A DNA stretch of 64,000 bases from Mesorhizobium sp. L-8-3 (GCF_016756615.1 NZ_AP023262.1:4961501-5025500), one strand, 5' to 3'; shown: positions 1 to 9,952, numbered from the stretch's first letter. Notes: a model not told the origin generated them from the sequence alone. Program-made: numbers and translations.

Positions 1-1
1 A

Positions 2-259
2 TGCGGCGACGTGAAGAACTACTGGCATGAGAATCCGCTTTTCATCTTCGACGACACGCTGCTGCATCGCTCGGTCAACGAGCATGACGGCCGTCGTTAT
101 TGTGTGTTCGTCGATGTCATCCGTCCGTCCCCGGTGCCAGGGCTGCTGTCGGTGCTGCTGTCGGCCATCTCGGCCGGCGTTGCCCATGTGAAGGCCATCT
201 TTTACAAGAACTGGAAGATGATCGATTCCCGCAAGCCAAAGGCCAGCCCGGCGAAATAA
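2..259 (+). CDS. Aspartyl/asparaginyl beta-hydroxylase family protein, C-terminal part
   Basis: This is the 3' end of a gene that begins left of the window. The frame is open from base 2 and stops with TAA at 257-259. The peptide has the C-terminal core of the aspartyl/asparaginyl beta-hydroxylase (LpxO-like) family of Fe(II)/2-oxoglutarate dioxygenases: an FDDTLLHRSVNE segment with the second metal-ligand histidine, then an arginine-containing strand ending VFVDVIRP, where family members bind 2-oxoglutarate. A hydrophobic stretch follows and may be a membrane-associated tail. LpxO-type members hydroxylate lipid A acyl chains, others act on protein side chains; the substrate cannot be told from this fragment. 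Confidence 0.72.
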   Translation, partial: CGDVKNYWHENPLFIFDDTLLHRSVNEHDGRRYCVFVDVIRPSPVPGLLSVLLSAISAGVAHVKAIFYKNWKMIDSRKPKASPAK

Positions 260-271
260 GGCCGCTATCGG

Positions 272-643
272 TTAACCGATCGGCGGCCGTCCAAGCAGTT
301 CGAGCAGTCGCCGGCGTCCTCGTTTGAGTCGCGGGTAGAGCCAGGCCGACCAGGAGGCGTCGCCTGTTGCCACAAGTATCGTGCGGCGTGCGATGCCGTG
401 GTCCTTTCCGAGTCTGGCCATCATCCGGACGGCGTCCGCGCCGAAGTGGATCTTGCCGCCGATGTCGAGGATGATCCCCTCGTTGACATCAAAACCCTGG
501 CTGCGCATTGCCGCGACGAGCAGCGGCTCGTGGCGGGCGTCGAGAACCTGGAACGACGGGTGAAGCTTTCGCAGTGCCGCGACCGCGACATAGGCGCTGC
601 AGGCGGGACAGTCGCCGTCATAGAGCAGATAGTTGGTTTTCAT
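272..643 (-). CDS. DCC-family (DUF393) thiol-disulfide oxidoreductase-like protein
   Basis: A 123-residue protein of the DCC/DUF393 family, defined by an N-terminal DGDCPAC motif (residues about 9-15) in a thioredoxin-like fold; a redox role is inferred from the family. The start is the ATG at 641-643, preceded by AAGGGGA about ten bases upstream and followed at once by the typical NYLLYDGDCP strand. An open extension to 712 exists but adds only arginine-rich sequence without family similarity. The C-terminus is basic (KRGRRRLLELLGR). It converges on the preceding hydroxylase gene with 12 bases between the stops. Confidence 0.75.
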   Translation of the reverse strand: MKTNYLLYDGDCPACSAYVAVAALRKLHPSFQVLDARHEPLLVAAMRSQGFDVNEGIILDIGGKIHFGADAVRMMARLGKDHGIARRTILVATGDASWSAWLYPRLKRGRRRLLELLGRPPIG

Positions 644-1031
644 CGCGGGCCCATTCCCCTTCGATATCGTCGTTCGCCGCCCCGACCGCAAGGCTCGGCG
701 TGTATGAGTCACGGCGGCCGGGACTGAAAGCTTTGCCCCATCGGATCATACGCCGGCGCTTCACGCGGCAGAATGTTGCGGTGAGCACGGTCGGCAGATT
801 CCGGGTGCGGTCTGCCCAGAATGCCCCATTGCAACCCCGCCCACGACGATCAGGGCCCCGCCTTCCCGCTCGATTTGCTGTGCTGTGGGGAGCAAGGCAT
901 TCCCTTTCCCTGCTTTGGCCTACGCATTGGCCAGCCTTGCCGGTTCGTTGCTCGCCCTGTTTGTGGGATTGTGGCTCGCGCGAAGCGCCGGCTGATGCTA
1001 TCAGCGCCGCTTTGGAGCGGACGCATCGAAA
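644..1031. other. Intergenic region with a probable crcB remnant
   Basis: About 390 bases lie between the start of the DCC gene and the start of the pseudouridine synthase. The only protein-like signal is a hydrophobic carboxy-terminal segment at 897-992, listed separately. The rest is open in several frames, but the peptides are arginine- and proline-rich and look like no known family. No convincing promoter or terminator was found. Confidence 0.5.
897..992 (+). pseudogene. Probable crcB (fluoride channel) 3' remnant
   Basis: Read in the frame starting at 897, this stretch gives a hydrophobic peptide rich in Ala and Leu (LAYALASLAGSLLALFVG, then LWLARSAG and TGA at 990-992). It resembles the last transmembrane helix of CrcB/Fluc fluoride channels. 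No CrcB start, no glycine-rich first helix and no GGFTTFSTF motif can be found upstream in any plus frame, so only the tail seems to survive. From memory, crcB lies just upstream of the RluA-family gene in many rhizobia, which supports the reading. The assignment is tentative because only about 30 residues remain. Confidence 0.42.
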
Positions 1032-2015
1032 ATGGCAGGTGTCGAACAGATCACGGTGGAGGCCGGCGAGGCGGGCATGCGGCTCGACCGCTGGTTCAAG
1101 ACCCATTATCCGGGACTGGGCTTCGGGCATCTGCAGAAGCTCTTGCGGTCGGGGCAGGTCCGTGTCGACGGCAGCCGGGCCAAGGCCGATACGCGCATCC
1201 AGCCCGGTCAGGTGATCCGTGTCCCGCCTCTCGAAGTGGATCGCCGCGACACCACGCCGCTGACGGCGCGCACGATGCGGTCCCGCCCCGACGCCGACGT
1301 GCTTTCCCAGATGCTGCTCTATGAGGACCCGAAGGTCTTCGTCTTCAACAAGCCGGCGGGGTTGGCCGTGCAGGGCGGCTCCGGGGTCACGCGCAGCGTC
1401 GACGACATGCTGGAGGCCTGGCGCAACCAGAAAGGGGAGAAGCCGCGGCTGGTGCACCGGTTGGATCGCGACACTTCGGGCGTGCTCGTGATTGCCCGTA
1501 CCCGGCACGCCGCGATGAAGCTCGGCGAGGCTTTTCGCGAGCGCGAGACGAAAAAGACCTATTGGGCCCTGGTGAAGGGCGTGCCGAGGAAACGAGAGGA
1601 CAAGATCTCGACCTGGCTCGTAAAAGACCAGACCCCCGACGGCGACCGCATGCGGATCGCCAGGCATGGCGAGGACGGCGCCGATCACGCCGTGTCCTTC
1701 TATCGCGTCGTCGAACAGGCCGGCCAGTCGCTCTCCTGGCTCGAGATGGAGCCCTATACGGGACGAACGCATCAATTGCGCGTGCACGCCGCCCATATCG
1801 GCTGTCCGATCATCGGCGATCCCAAATATTTCGAGGCCGACACCAACTGGGAGTTCCCCGGCGGAATCCAGAATCGGCTCCATCTCCATGCCCGGCGCAT
1901 CATCATTCCTCACCCCGATGCGGGCGTCGTCGACGTGACAGCACCCCTGCCGCCGCATATGCGCCAGAGCTGGAACCTGCTTGGCTTCGACGAGGCGGCG
2001 GAGCGCGGCGCGTGA
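1032..2015 (+). CDS. rluC: RluA-family 23S rRNA pseudouridine synthase (RluC-like)
   Basis: A 327-residue protein with an N-terminal S4 RNA-binding domain (residues about 14-60) and an RluA-type catalytic domain. The signature HRLDRDTSG lies at 132-140, with Asp135 as the expected nucleophile for uridine isomerisation. Domain order and length match RluC/RluD enzymes that modify 23S rRNA helices. The start ATG has a GGAGCGG element about 15 bases upstream. The stop overlaps the GTG start of the next gene, so the two are probably co-transcribed. Exact target uridines cannot be read from sequence, so the symbol rluC is a best guess. Confidence 0.85.
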   Translation: MAGVEQITVEAGEAGMRLDRWFKTHYPGLGFGHLQKLLRSGQVRVDGSRAKADTRIQPGQVIRVPPLEVDRRDTTPLTARTMRSRPDADVLSQMLLYEDPKVFVFNKPAGLAVQGGSGVTRSVDDMLEAWRNQKGEKPRLVHRLDRDTSGVLVIARTRHAAMKLGEAFRERETKKTYWALVKGVPRKREDKISTWLVKDQTPDGDRMRIARHGEDGADHAVSFYRVVEQAGQSLSWLEMEPYTGRTHQLRVHAAHIGCPIIGDPKYFEADTNWEFPGGIQNRLHLHARRIIIPHPDAGVVDVTAPLPPHMRQSWNLLGFDEAAERGA

Positions 2016-2929
2016 GCAGCGCCGCCGTCAAGCTCGAGCAGCACGACGCGATCGACACGGCCGCGGTCGCGCTTATGCTGCTGCTCACCTTTTCCTGGGG
2101 GCTGAACTGGGTTGCCGGCAAGGTCGCCAACACCGGCTACAATCCCGTGTTCCTCACCGTCGCGCGCTCAGCCATCGCTGCGGTCCTCGTGTTCCTTTGG
2201 TGCCGCTGGCGCCGTATTCCGCTGTTCGAACGCGACGGCACGCTCTGGGCCGGGCTGCTGGCCGGGCTGCTGTTCGGCGCGGAGTTCGTGCTGATCTTCC
2301 TCGGCCTCGACTACACCACCGTGGCCCGCAGCGCCCTGATGGTGAACGCGATGCCGTTCTGGGTTCTGGTCGGCGGCCATTTCCTGCTCGGAGAACGTAT
2401 GTCGCTCGGCAAGCTGGCTGGGCTGGTGCTCGCCTTCGCCGGCGTGGCGGTGGTCTTTTCCGACGAACTCAGCCTGCCGGGCCCGGAAGCGATCAAGGGC
2501 GACCTTATGAGCCTCGCGGCGGGCATCTTCTGGGCCGCCACCACAATCGTCATCAAGGCCACCAGGCTCGGGCGCGCGAGCGCGGAAAAGATGCTGCTCT
2601 ATCAGCTCGCGGTTTCGGCCGTTGTGATCCTGCCGCTCGTTCCGCTCGCTGGCCCGGTGCTGCGCGACGTGTCGTCGCTCGCCACCGCGGCGCTGCTGTT
2701 CCAGGCTGTCTACGTGGTCGCCTTCACCTATATCCTCTGGTTCTGGCTGATGCGGCGCTATCCGGCCGCGGGCCTGTCGAGCTTCGCCTTCCTGACGCCG
2801 GCATTCGGTGTTCTGCTGGGCGGGCTGCTGCTCGGCGAGCCGCTGACCGGCAGGCTGTTCCTGGCGCTCGGCCTGATCGCAGCCGGGCTGGCGATCGTCA
2901 ATCGGCCGCAGCGGCCGAAGGAGGCATGA
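2012..2929 (+). CDS. EamA/DMT-family transporter
   Basis: A 305-residue inner-membrane protein with about ten hydrophobic helices in two homologous halves, the EamA (drug/metabolite transporter) arrangement. The first helix carries the common TFSWGLNWVAGK stretch (residues about 24-35). Substrates vary widely in this superfamily and cannot be assigned. The start is taken as GTG at 2012, overlapping the upstream stop codon (GTGA); the frame stays open far upstream, but that part lies inside the pseudouridine synthase in another frame and looks non-membrane. The next gene starts one base after the stop. Confidence 0.82.
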   Translation: MSSAAVKLEQHDAIDTAAVALMLLLTFSWGLNWVAGKVANTGYNPVFLTVARSAIAAVLVFLWCRWRRIPLFERDGTLWAGLLAGLLFGAEFVLIFLGLDYTTVARSALMVNAMPFWVLVGGHFLLGERMSLGKLAGLVLAFAGVAVVFSDELSLPGPEAIKGDLMSLAAGIFWAATTIVIKATRLGRASAEKMLLYQLAVSAVVILPLVPLAGPVLRDVSSLATAALLFQAVYVVAFTYILWFWLMRRYPAAGLSSFAFLTPAFGVLLGGLLLGEPLTGRLFLALGLIAAGLAIVNRPQRPKEA

Positions 2930-2930
2930 G

Positions 2931-3719
2931 ATGCGCGATCTGTTGAGCGACCTTGAGGCCGGGAATCACCTGTCCGACCCCGACCCTGTGAAGCGTGCCC
3001 AGAACCAGATGAGGACCCCGCTCGCCAAGCGGTTCTATGAGAGGGTCGACGTGTGGGAAGGGCCCGAGGGTTTTGCCGTCCATCTCGACGGCAAGCCTGT
3101 GCGTACACCCGGCAAGGCTATGCTGCTCCTTCCGACCGAGCGTGCGGTGAAACTCGTTGCCGACGAGTTCTCCGCCCAGGGCGCGAGCATCGATCCCGTC
3201 ACGATGCCGGTCATGCGGCTGGTCAACACGGCCATCGACGGTGTCGCGACCGATCCTCAGGCGGTGCTGGAGGATATATTGCGCTTCAGTTCGTCGGACC
3301 TTCTCTGCTATCGGGCCGACGGGCCAGAGAGGCTGGTCGAGCGGCAGGCCGAAGCCTGGGATCCGGTGCTCGACTGGGCGCGGAGCCGCCTGGGTGCGCG
3401 CTTCTTCCTGGCCGAGGGCGTGATGCATGTCGAGCAGCCGCGCGAGTCGATAGCGGCGGTCGGCATCCACCTGCGGCAGCGCGAGCAACCGCTGAAGCTG
3501 GCCGCCCTTCACGTGATGACGTCGATCACCGGTTCGGCGCTGCTGGCGCTGGCGGTCGAGGCCGGGTATCTGGATGTCGAGGCCGGCTGGCTGGCCGCGC
3601 ATGTGGACGAGGATTGGAACGCGGAGCAGTGGGGCGAGGACTTCGAGGCTGCCGCCCGCCGCGCGAGCCGCAAGCGTGACTTCATCGCGGCTGCCGATCT
3701 GCTTGAAGCGCTTGCATGA
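2931..3719 (+). CDS. ATP12-family F1-ATPase assembly chaperone
   Basis: A 262-residue member of the ATP12 family, which in mitochondria and alphaproteobacteria assists assembly of the F1 alpha subunit. Family traits are the KRFYERVDV start of the domain (residue about 31), the LDGKPVRTPG strand-turn, the TMPVMRLVNTAID segment and the DLLCYRADGPERLV motif. GGAGG lies eight bases upstream of the ATG, at the end of the EamA gene, so coupling is likely. In rhizobia this gene commonly follows an RluA gene and a HAD hydrolase; here the EamA gene occupies the HAD position. Confidence 0.88.
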   Translation: MRDLLSDLEAGNHLSDPDPVKRAQNQMRTPLAKRFYERVDVWEGPEGFAVHLDGKPVRTPGKAMLLLPTERAVKLVADEFSAQGASIDPVTMPVMRLVNTAIDGVATDPQAVLEDILRFSSSDLLCYRADGPERLVERQAEAWDPVLDWARSRLGARFFLAEGVMHVEQPRESIAAVGIHLRQREQPLKLAALHVMTSITGSALLALAVEAGYLDVEAGWLAAHVDEDWNAEQWGEDFEAAARRASRKRDFIAAADLLEALA

Positions 3720-3753
3720 TCGGCGCTTCAAAGAGGCGGCGGTCCGACCTGTC

Positions 3754-5721
3754 TCAGCGGTTGTAGGGGCCGTTCGGATCAAGCACGGCGCCGTCGTCCG
3801 GAGTGCGGATCGCGTTGATGAAGCCTTCGACCTCGGCCGATGGCCCGCGGGTCACCACGGACACGATCACGATCGTCAGCAGGCCGGCCGGCGCTCCGAA
3901 GGCGGCGGCCGAAAGGCTTTTCACCCCCCACCAGTCGGCGATTGTCCGGGCATGCTCGTTAAGCTCGACCCGGGCCGCGGCCTTCGCGTCGCCGGCAGCC
4001 GCTAGCCAGGCCGCCTTCAACCGGGAGAACTCCGCCGCCGCCTCCGGTGAGGCGGAGGAGAAGCTGCTCCATATTTCGTAGAAGCCGACCGCTCCGTAGT
4101 GCGTGGCGAGCAGATAATAGAGGCAGACGCCGAAACCGACGAGCATGCCGGCTACGGCCCCTGCGGTCGTCGCACGCTTCCACCAGATGCCGAGCACCAG
4201 GGCGGGAAACAGGCCTGACGCGGCAAGCGAGGAGGCCCAGGACACCAGCGACACCACATCCGACGGACGGCTCGAAGCGGTGTGTGCGGCGAGAACGGCG
4301 GCGGCCAGCAGCATGACCCGCGAGACGACCAGCCGGCGATCGGGGGATGCCTCGCGGTCGATCATCTTGTGATAGACGTCATGCCCGAGCGCGTTGCCGA
4401 TGGCCAGGAGCAGGCCGCCGGCCGCGGCGAGAGTAGCGGCCAGCGCGCCGGCCCCGACCAGCGCCGAAGCGACATAAGGCATGCCGACCATATCAGGCAT
4501 GGCCAGAACGATCATGCCGGGAGCGAGCCTGATGTCGCCGGGGCCGATCGTCGAGACGCCCCGCTCGGCGCAGGCGATGACGACCGCGGCCGCGTCTGTG
4601 GCCGGGCTTCCGCAGATCTCGACCAGGCTAGGATCGATCGACGCCCACCGCATCAGCCAGGCCGCCTTGACGGGCAGGTTGTCCGGCGTGAGTCCCGAAG
4701 CGACGAGTTCGAGCAGCGCCCATCTGGCGAAGGCGGCGTAGGCCGGCGCGGCGGCACAGATGAGGAGGACGAACAGCAGTGCCCAGGCGGCCGAAAAGCG
4801 GGCAGCGCCGACCGAAGGCGTCGTGAAGCTGCGCATCAGAAGATGCGGCATCGATGCTGTTCCGACAGCGAGGCAAATGACCGGCAGCAGGAAGTCTTTC
4901 GCGTCGTGGCCCGGCGGCCCGAATGGTCCTTGCACGACCGGCTGTGCGGTCTCCATCAACCCGATCTGCCGGAGCGCCTCGCCATAAGCGAAATACGGCA
5001 CCGGGTTGCCCGTCTTCGCGGTCGACATCCAGATCGCCGGCACGAGGTAGGCGAGGGCGAGCACGACATATTGCGCGACCTGGGTCCAGGTCAGGGCCCG
5101 CATCCCGCCGAACATCATGCAGGAGAGCACGACGCCCAGCCCGGCATAGATCGCGACATCGGCATCCATGCCGAGCACGAGCCCTGCGACGAGGCCGGCG
5201 GCGTGAAGCTGCGCCGCCGCAAGCAGGAAGCAGCAGCAGAGGAGCACGACGACACCGACCAGCCGTGCCGGATTGCCGCCATAGCGGGCGGCAAGGAAGT
5301 CGGGAACGGTAACTGCGCCTGATTTGCGAAGATAAGGCACCAGCAGGGCGGCGGCGAGCACGAAGCCTGCCGCCCAGCCGAGCATCAGGACGAGACCGTC
5401 CCGGCCGAGCAGGTAAAACGAAGCGGCGAGGCCCAGGAAGCCGCCGGCAGCCAACCAGCCGGCGGCGGTCGCCATGCCGTTGTAGACGGCCGGTATCCTG
5501 CGCCCCGCGACAAAGAAATCGCCTGCCTGCATAGTGCCGTTGGCGAGGCCGATCACGGCGAAGGCCAGGAGCGTGGAACCGATCAGCAAAGGGCCGACGA
5601 CGCGGTCCGGCAGACCGATCGCGCCGAGCAAGGCCAGCAAAAGCGCGAGGGAGACGAAGCCCACACAATAGAGCAGGAAAGCGCCATTGATCTTGTCGCT
5701 TGAGCCGCGGCGATCGCCCAA
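3754..5721 (-). CDS. Sodium/solute symporter (SSS, VC_2705-like large subunit)
   Basis: A 655-residue membrane protein with 13 or more hydrophobic helices, including the SSS-family GDFFVAGRRIPAVYNGMATAA segment near helix 2. It belongs to the acetate/carboxylate-type symporters that usually pair with a small DUF4212 protein encoded just upstream, as here. The start is TTG at 5719-5721 because AAAGGAG stands seven bases before it; the frame also allows a GTG at 5745. Two soluble loops (around residues 360-400 and 550-590) are unusually polar. The partner gene is frame-broken, so this subunit may be non-functional or work alone. It converges with ATP12. Confidence 0.83.
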   Translation of the reverse strand: MGDRRGSSDKINGAFLLYCVGFVSLALLLALLGAIGLPDRVVGPLLIGSTLLAFAVIGLANGTMQAGDFFVAGRRIPAVYNGMATAAGWLAAGGFLGLAASFYLLGRDGLVLMLGWAAGFVLAAALLVPYLRKSGAVTVPDFLAARYGGNPARLVGVVVLLCCCFLLAAAQLHAAGLVAGLVLGMDADVAIYAGLGVVLSCMMFGGMRALTWTQVAQYVVLALAYLVPAIWMSTAKTGNPVPYFAYGEALRQIGLMETAQPVVQGPFGPPGHDAKDFLLPVICLAVGTASMPHLLMRSFTTPSVGAARFSAAWALLFVLLICAAAPAYAAFARWALLELVASGLTPDNLPVKAAWLMRWASIDPSLVEICGSPATDAAAVVIACAERGVSTIGPGDIRLAPGMIVLAMPDMVGMPYVASALVGAGALAATLAAAGGLLLAIGNALGHDVYHKMIDREASPDRRLVVSRVMLLAAAVLAAHTASSRPSDVVSLVSWASSLAASGLFPALVLGIWWKRATTAGAVAGMLVGFGVCLYYLLATHYGAVGFYEIWSSFSSASPEAAAEFSRLKAAWLAAAGDAKAAARVELNEHARTIADWWGVKSLSAAAFGAPAGLLTIVIVSVVTRGPSAEVEGFINAIRTPDDGAVLDPNGPYNR

Positions 5722-5734
5722 TTTCTTGCTCCTT

Positions 5735-5958
5735 TCAGTCCACACCGTGCTTCTCGTCGATCGAAGCCTGACTATCCGCGAACCAGAACAACGATACGAC
5801 GAAGATGAGCGACAGGCTCTGAACGGTCATGTGGAAGGCAAGCGCAAAACCCGGCATGACGACCCGGTCGAGCCGCGGTGCAAGGACGATGCAGCCACGA
5901 CGACCAGCGCCAAGCCTCGGCTGCGTTGCCAGTATGCGCTGCGGTCCGACGCTGCCAT
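5735..5958 (-). pseudogene. DUF4212 small symporter subunit, broken by an internal deletion
   Basis: Two reading frames together give a DUF4212 protein, the small membrane partner of VC_2705-type sodium/solute symporters. The start ATG (5956-5958) has AAGGGGG upstream and begins MAASDRSAYWQRSRGLALVVVA, with the family YW motif. The second half, in another frame, reads GCIVLAPRLDRVVMPGF and continues to a carboxy end FWFADSQASIDEKHGVD at 5735. The join is near 5898-5905, inside the first membrane helix, where about 28 bases seem missing compared with normal family length (about 85 codons, here 75). A real out-of-frame deletion is likely; sequence error is the alternative. Confidence 0.7.
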
Positions 5959-6233
5959 GACGGTCCCCCTTTTCCGCATGTCCCGTTCCGTCGTGCCGTC
6001 GGGAAGAGCTTCGACCTTCTGGACGGCGGCGACTCGCGAGACCAGCCCAGTGATACCATGTCGGCGAGGGAGCGGCACCGGAATGGCTGTCGCCTGTCGT
6101 GCGCCGGAATCCATCGCCTCGATAGTCAAGCGAGACTGAATGTCTCGCTGAAAGCGGCAATATCCATATTTATCAAAAGGTAATCTGGCTGTCGTGAACT
6201 TTCGCGTGATCTGAACCCGGCAGCTTGCACAGA

Positions 6234-6262
6234 CAAAAAAACCCCGGCGCGATGGCCGGGGT
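6234..6262 (-). terminator. Rho-independent terminator of glnA
   Basis: An eight-base-pair GC-rich stem (6241-6248 with 6255-6262, six-base loop) is followed on the minus strand by a run of seven T, just past the glnA stop. This is a canonical intrinsic terminator for the glnB-glnA transcript. Confidence 0.88.
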
Positions 6263-6284
6263 CTTTCCTGGGTCGAGGTAGCCT

Positions 6285-7694
6285 TCAGACCGAGTAGTAC
6301 ATGTCGTACTCGACCGGGTGCGGGGTCATCTCGAAACGCATGACCTCGGCCATCTTCAGCTCGATGAAGGAATCGATCTGGTCGTCGTCGAAGACGCCGC
6401 CGGCCTTCAGGAAGCCGCGATCCTTGTCGAGGCTCTGAAGCGCCTCGCGCAGCGAACCGCAGACGGTCGGGATCTTCTTCAGTTCCTTCGGCGGCAGGTC
6501 GTAGAGATCCTTGTCCATCGGCTGGCCGGGGTGGATCTTGTTCTTGATGCCGTCGAGGCCGGCCATCAGCATGGCGGCGAAAGCGAGATAGGGGTTCGCG
6601 CCCGGATCGGGGAAGCGGACCTCGACACGCTTCGACTTCGGCGACGAACCGAAGGGGATGCGGCAGGAAGCCGAGCGGTTGCGCGCCGAATAGGCGAGCA
6701 GCACCGGGGCTTCGTAACCCGGAACCAGACGCTTGTAGGAGTTGGTCAGCGGGTTGGTGAAGGCGTTGATCGCCTTGGCATGCTTGATGATGCCGCCGAT
6801 GAAGAACAGGCAGGTCTCGGAAAGACCGGCATATTCGTTGCCGGCAAAGGTCGGCTTGCCGTCCTTCCAGATCGACATATGGACGTGCATGCCGGAGCCG
6901 TTGTCGCCGAAGACCGGCTTGGGCATGAAGGTCGCGGTCTTGCCGTAGGCATTGGCGACCTGATGCACGACATACTTGTAGATCAGCATCTTGTCGGCAT
7001 TGCGCACCAGGGCGTCGAACTTGATGCCGAGCTCGTGCTGGGCGGCGGCCACCTCATGGTGATGCTTCTCGACCCGTACGCCCATCTCGGCGAGCACCGT
7101 CAGCATCTCGGAGCGCATGTCCTGGCAGCTGTCGACCGGAGGAACCGGGAAGTAACCGCCCTTGATGCGCGGCCGGTGACCCATATTGCCGGTCTCGTAA
7201 TCGGTGTCGTCGTTCGACGGCAGCTCGGTGGAGTCGAGCTTGAAGCCGGTGTTGTAGGGATCGGCCTTGTATTTGACGTCGTCGAACACGAAGAATTCGG
7301 CTTCCGGGCCGACATAGATCGTGTCCCCGATGCCTTCCGCCCTGAGATAGGCTTCGGCCTTCTTGGCCGTACCGCGCGGGTCGCGGTTATAGGCTTCGCC
7401 CGAGACGGGATCGAGAATGTCGCACAGGATGACCATCGTCGACTGCGCAAAGAACGGGTCCATATGGACCGTATCCGGATCGGGCATCAGCACCATGTCG
7501 GATTCGTTGATGGCCTTCCAGCCAGCGATCGAGGAGCCGTCGAACATAACGCCGTCGGCGAACATGTCTTCCTCGACCTCGGAGACATCCATGGTGACGT
7601 GCTGCAGCTTGCCCTTGGGATCGGTGAAGCGCAGGTCGACGAATTTCACGTCGTTGTCCTTTATCTGCTTCATGATGTCTTTGGCTGTCGTCAT
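6285..7694 (-). CDS. glnA: Glutamine synthetase type I
   Basis: A 469-residue GSI enzyme that makes glutamine from glutamate, ammonia and ATP, acting as a cytoplasmic dodecamer. Seen motifs include the beta-grasp start ([19 protein letters not shown]), GSSIAGW, the ATP-binding KHHHEVA region, [10 protein letters not shown] and, near residue 397, LYDLPP, whose tyrosine is the GlnE adenylylation site of alpha/beta-type GSI. The start ATG has AGGAAA just upstream. It lies 55 bases after glnB in the same direction and ends at a strong terminator, so it is the second gene of a nitrogen-regulated operon. Confidence 0.98.
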   Translation of the reverse strand: MTTAKDIMKQIKDNDVKFVDLRFTDPKGKLQHVTMDVSEVEEDMFADGVMFDGSSIAGWKAINESDMVLMPDPDTVHMDPFFAQSTMVILCDILDPVSGEAYNRDPRGTAKKAEAYLRAEGIGDTIYVGPEAEFFVFDDVKYKADPYNTGFKLDSTELPSNDDTDYETGNMGHRPRIKGGYFPVPPVDSCQDMRSEMLTVLAEMGVRVEKHHHEVAAAQHELGIKFDALVRNADKMLIYKYVVHQVANAYGKTATFMPKPVFGDNGSGMHVHMSIWKDGKPTFAGNEYAGLSETCLFFIGGIIKHAKAINAFTNPLTNSYKRLVPGYEAPVLLAYSARNRSASCRIPFGSSPKSKRVEVRFPDPGANPYLAFAAMLMAGLDGIKNKIHPGQPMDKDLYDLPPKELKKIPTVCGSLREALQSLDKDRGFLKAGGVFDDDQIDSFIELKMAEVMRFEMTPHPVEYDMYYSV

Positions 7695-7749
7695 GTCATT
7701 TTCCTATCGTGATGACGTTTGAACAAAATAACTGGCCCGGCTGATGCGA

Positions 7750-8319
<570 letters not shown>

Positions 8320-8434
8320 TCAGGCGGGCAGGCATTTCTCTGGCCTGCAAGAGGCGAGCGGCCAATCTGCGCAAGAAACCAGATAGGCGTTTTGGGGTTC
8401 GATGCCCTATTGTCAGGCAAACAGGCGAAGGCGC

Positions 8435-9952
8435 ATGGCGAACGAGATCCTGACATCGCGAGAGATGACGGAGACGGACCGCACTGCGATCGCCGCCGGT
8501 CCCTTGAGCGGCATCGCGCTGATGCGCAATGCCGGGAGCGGCATCGCGCAGGCCGTTCTCGCGCGCTACCCGCAGGCGTTGCGGGCACACATCCTGTGTG
8601 GTCCCGGCAACAATGGCGGCGACGGCTATGTGGTGGCGTGGCTGCTGCTGGAAGCGGGGTGGGCGGTGACGATGTGGGCGGACGCGCCGCCGCGCGCGGG
8701 AAGCGATGCGGCGATCGCCGCCGGCGAGTGCCCGGCGCCGGTGAGGCCGCTCGCCGAATTCGCGCCGGAGGCCGGGACGGTCGTGGTCGATGCGCTGTTC
8801 GGAGCAGGGCTGTCGAAGCCGGTCGAGGGCGCGGAGGCCCGCGCCATCGAGCTTTGCGCGCAAAGCGGCGTTGCCGTCGTTGCCGTCGACCTGCCCTCCG
8901 GCGTCTCGGGCGACACCGGCAAGGTGCTGGGGACGGCCTTCAAGGCCGATCTGACAGTGACCTTCGTGCGAAAGAAGCCCGGCCATCTGCTGCAGCCCGG
9001 CCGCTGCCTATGCGGGGAGGTCGAGCTTTGCGATATCGGAATATCCGATGCGATCGTCGCCAAGGCAGGGTCGCGCTGCTTTGAAAACGGACCCGACCTC
9101 TGGATCGAGCGGTTTCCGGTGCCTGATGTCGACGCCCACAAATATCGCCGTGGGCATGTCGGCGTGTTCTCGGGCGGGCCGTCGGCGACCGGCGCGGCAA
9201 GGCTGGCGGCGATGGCCGCCGCGCGCGCCGGCTCCGGCGCGGTGACCGTGCTCTCCCCCGGCGCCGCGCTGGCCGCGAATGCCGCGCATCTGACGTCGAT
9301 CATGCTTCGAAAGGCCGATACGCTGGTGGAAGCCAAGGCCTTCCTCAGGGACCGTCGGCCCGACGCCCTGGTCTTCGGGCCTGGCCTCGACCCGGGCGCC
9401 GCTACCGCTGCCTTCGCGGTCGGCCTGATCGACGCGGCCGCCGGGGTGCCAGGCGCGCTCGTCGTCGATGCTAGCGCGCTGACGTCATTGGCACGGCAGC
9501 CGGCGGCCTTCTTCGCCGCGGCCCGGCGACCCGGAGTTCCCGTCGTCGTGCTCACGCCGCATGAGGGGGAATTCGCGCGGCTCTTTGCCGATATCGCCGG
9601 GGACGAGGCGCTGTCCAAGCTGGAGAAGGCGAGGGCGGCCGCGAAACGGGCTGCGGCGATCATCGTCTTCAAGGGGCCGGACAGCGTCGTCGCGGCGCCG
9701 GACGGGCGCGCCGTGATAAACGCCAACGGCACGCCGCTGCTCGCCACTGCGGGTTCCGGCGATGTTCTCTCCGGCATCGTGGCGGGGCTCGCCGCGCAGG
9801 GCATGCCGGCTTTCGAAGCCGCCTGCGCGGCCGTCTGGCTGCATGCCGAGGCGGCGCGGCGCTTCGGACCGGGCCTGATCGCCGAGGACCTGCCGCTGGC
9901 GCTGCTGCCGGTCCTGCGGGATCTCGTCACGTCGACGGCGGAACGGTCCTGA
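8435..9952 (+). CDS. nnr: Bifunctional NAD(P)HX epimerase / ADP-dependent dehydratase
   Basis: A 505-residue fusion that repairs hydrated NADH and NADPH. The N-terminal YjeF_N epimerase half begins EILTSREM and contains CGPGNNGGDGYV near residue 65. The C-terminal ribokinase-like dehydratase half shows HEGEFARLF and the phosphate-binding ATAGSGDVLSGIVAGL near residue 440. The ATG at 8435 was chosen because GGCGAAGG stands just before it and the protein then starts at the conserved helix; an in-frame ATG at 8402 would add eleven residues. The gene is divergent from glnB, and its stop overlaps the next start (TGATG). Confidence 0.92.
   Translation: MANEILTSREMTETDRTAIAAGPLSGIALMRNAGSGIAQAVLARYPQALRAHILCGPGNNGGDGYVVAWLLLEAGWAVTMWADAPPRAGSDAAIAAGECPAPVRPLAEFAPEAGTVVVDALFGAGLSKPVEGAEARAIELCAQSGVAVVAVDLPSGVSGDTGKVLGTAFKADLTVTFVRKKPGHLLQPGRCLCGEVELCDIGISDAIVAKAGSRCFENGPDLWIERFPVPDVDAHKYRRGHVGVFSGGPSATGAARLAAMAAARAGSGAVTVLSPGAALAANAAHLTSIMLRKADTLVEAKAFLRDRRPDALVFGPGLDPGAATAAFAVGLIDAAAGVPGALVVDASALTSLARQPAAFFAAARRPGVPVVVLTPHEGEFARLFADIAGDEALSKLEKARAAAKRAAAIIVFKGPDSVVAAPDGRAVINANGTPLLATAGSGDVLSGIVAGLAAQGMPAFEAACAAVWLHAEAARRFGPGLIAEDLPLALLPVLRDLVTSTAERS

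Noticed and set aside
618-1958. Long open frame on the minus strand opposite the pseudouridine synthase
   Set aside because: Arg/Gly/His-rich shadow of a well-supported gene in GC-rich DNA; no family features.
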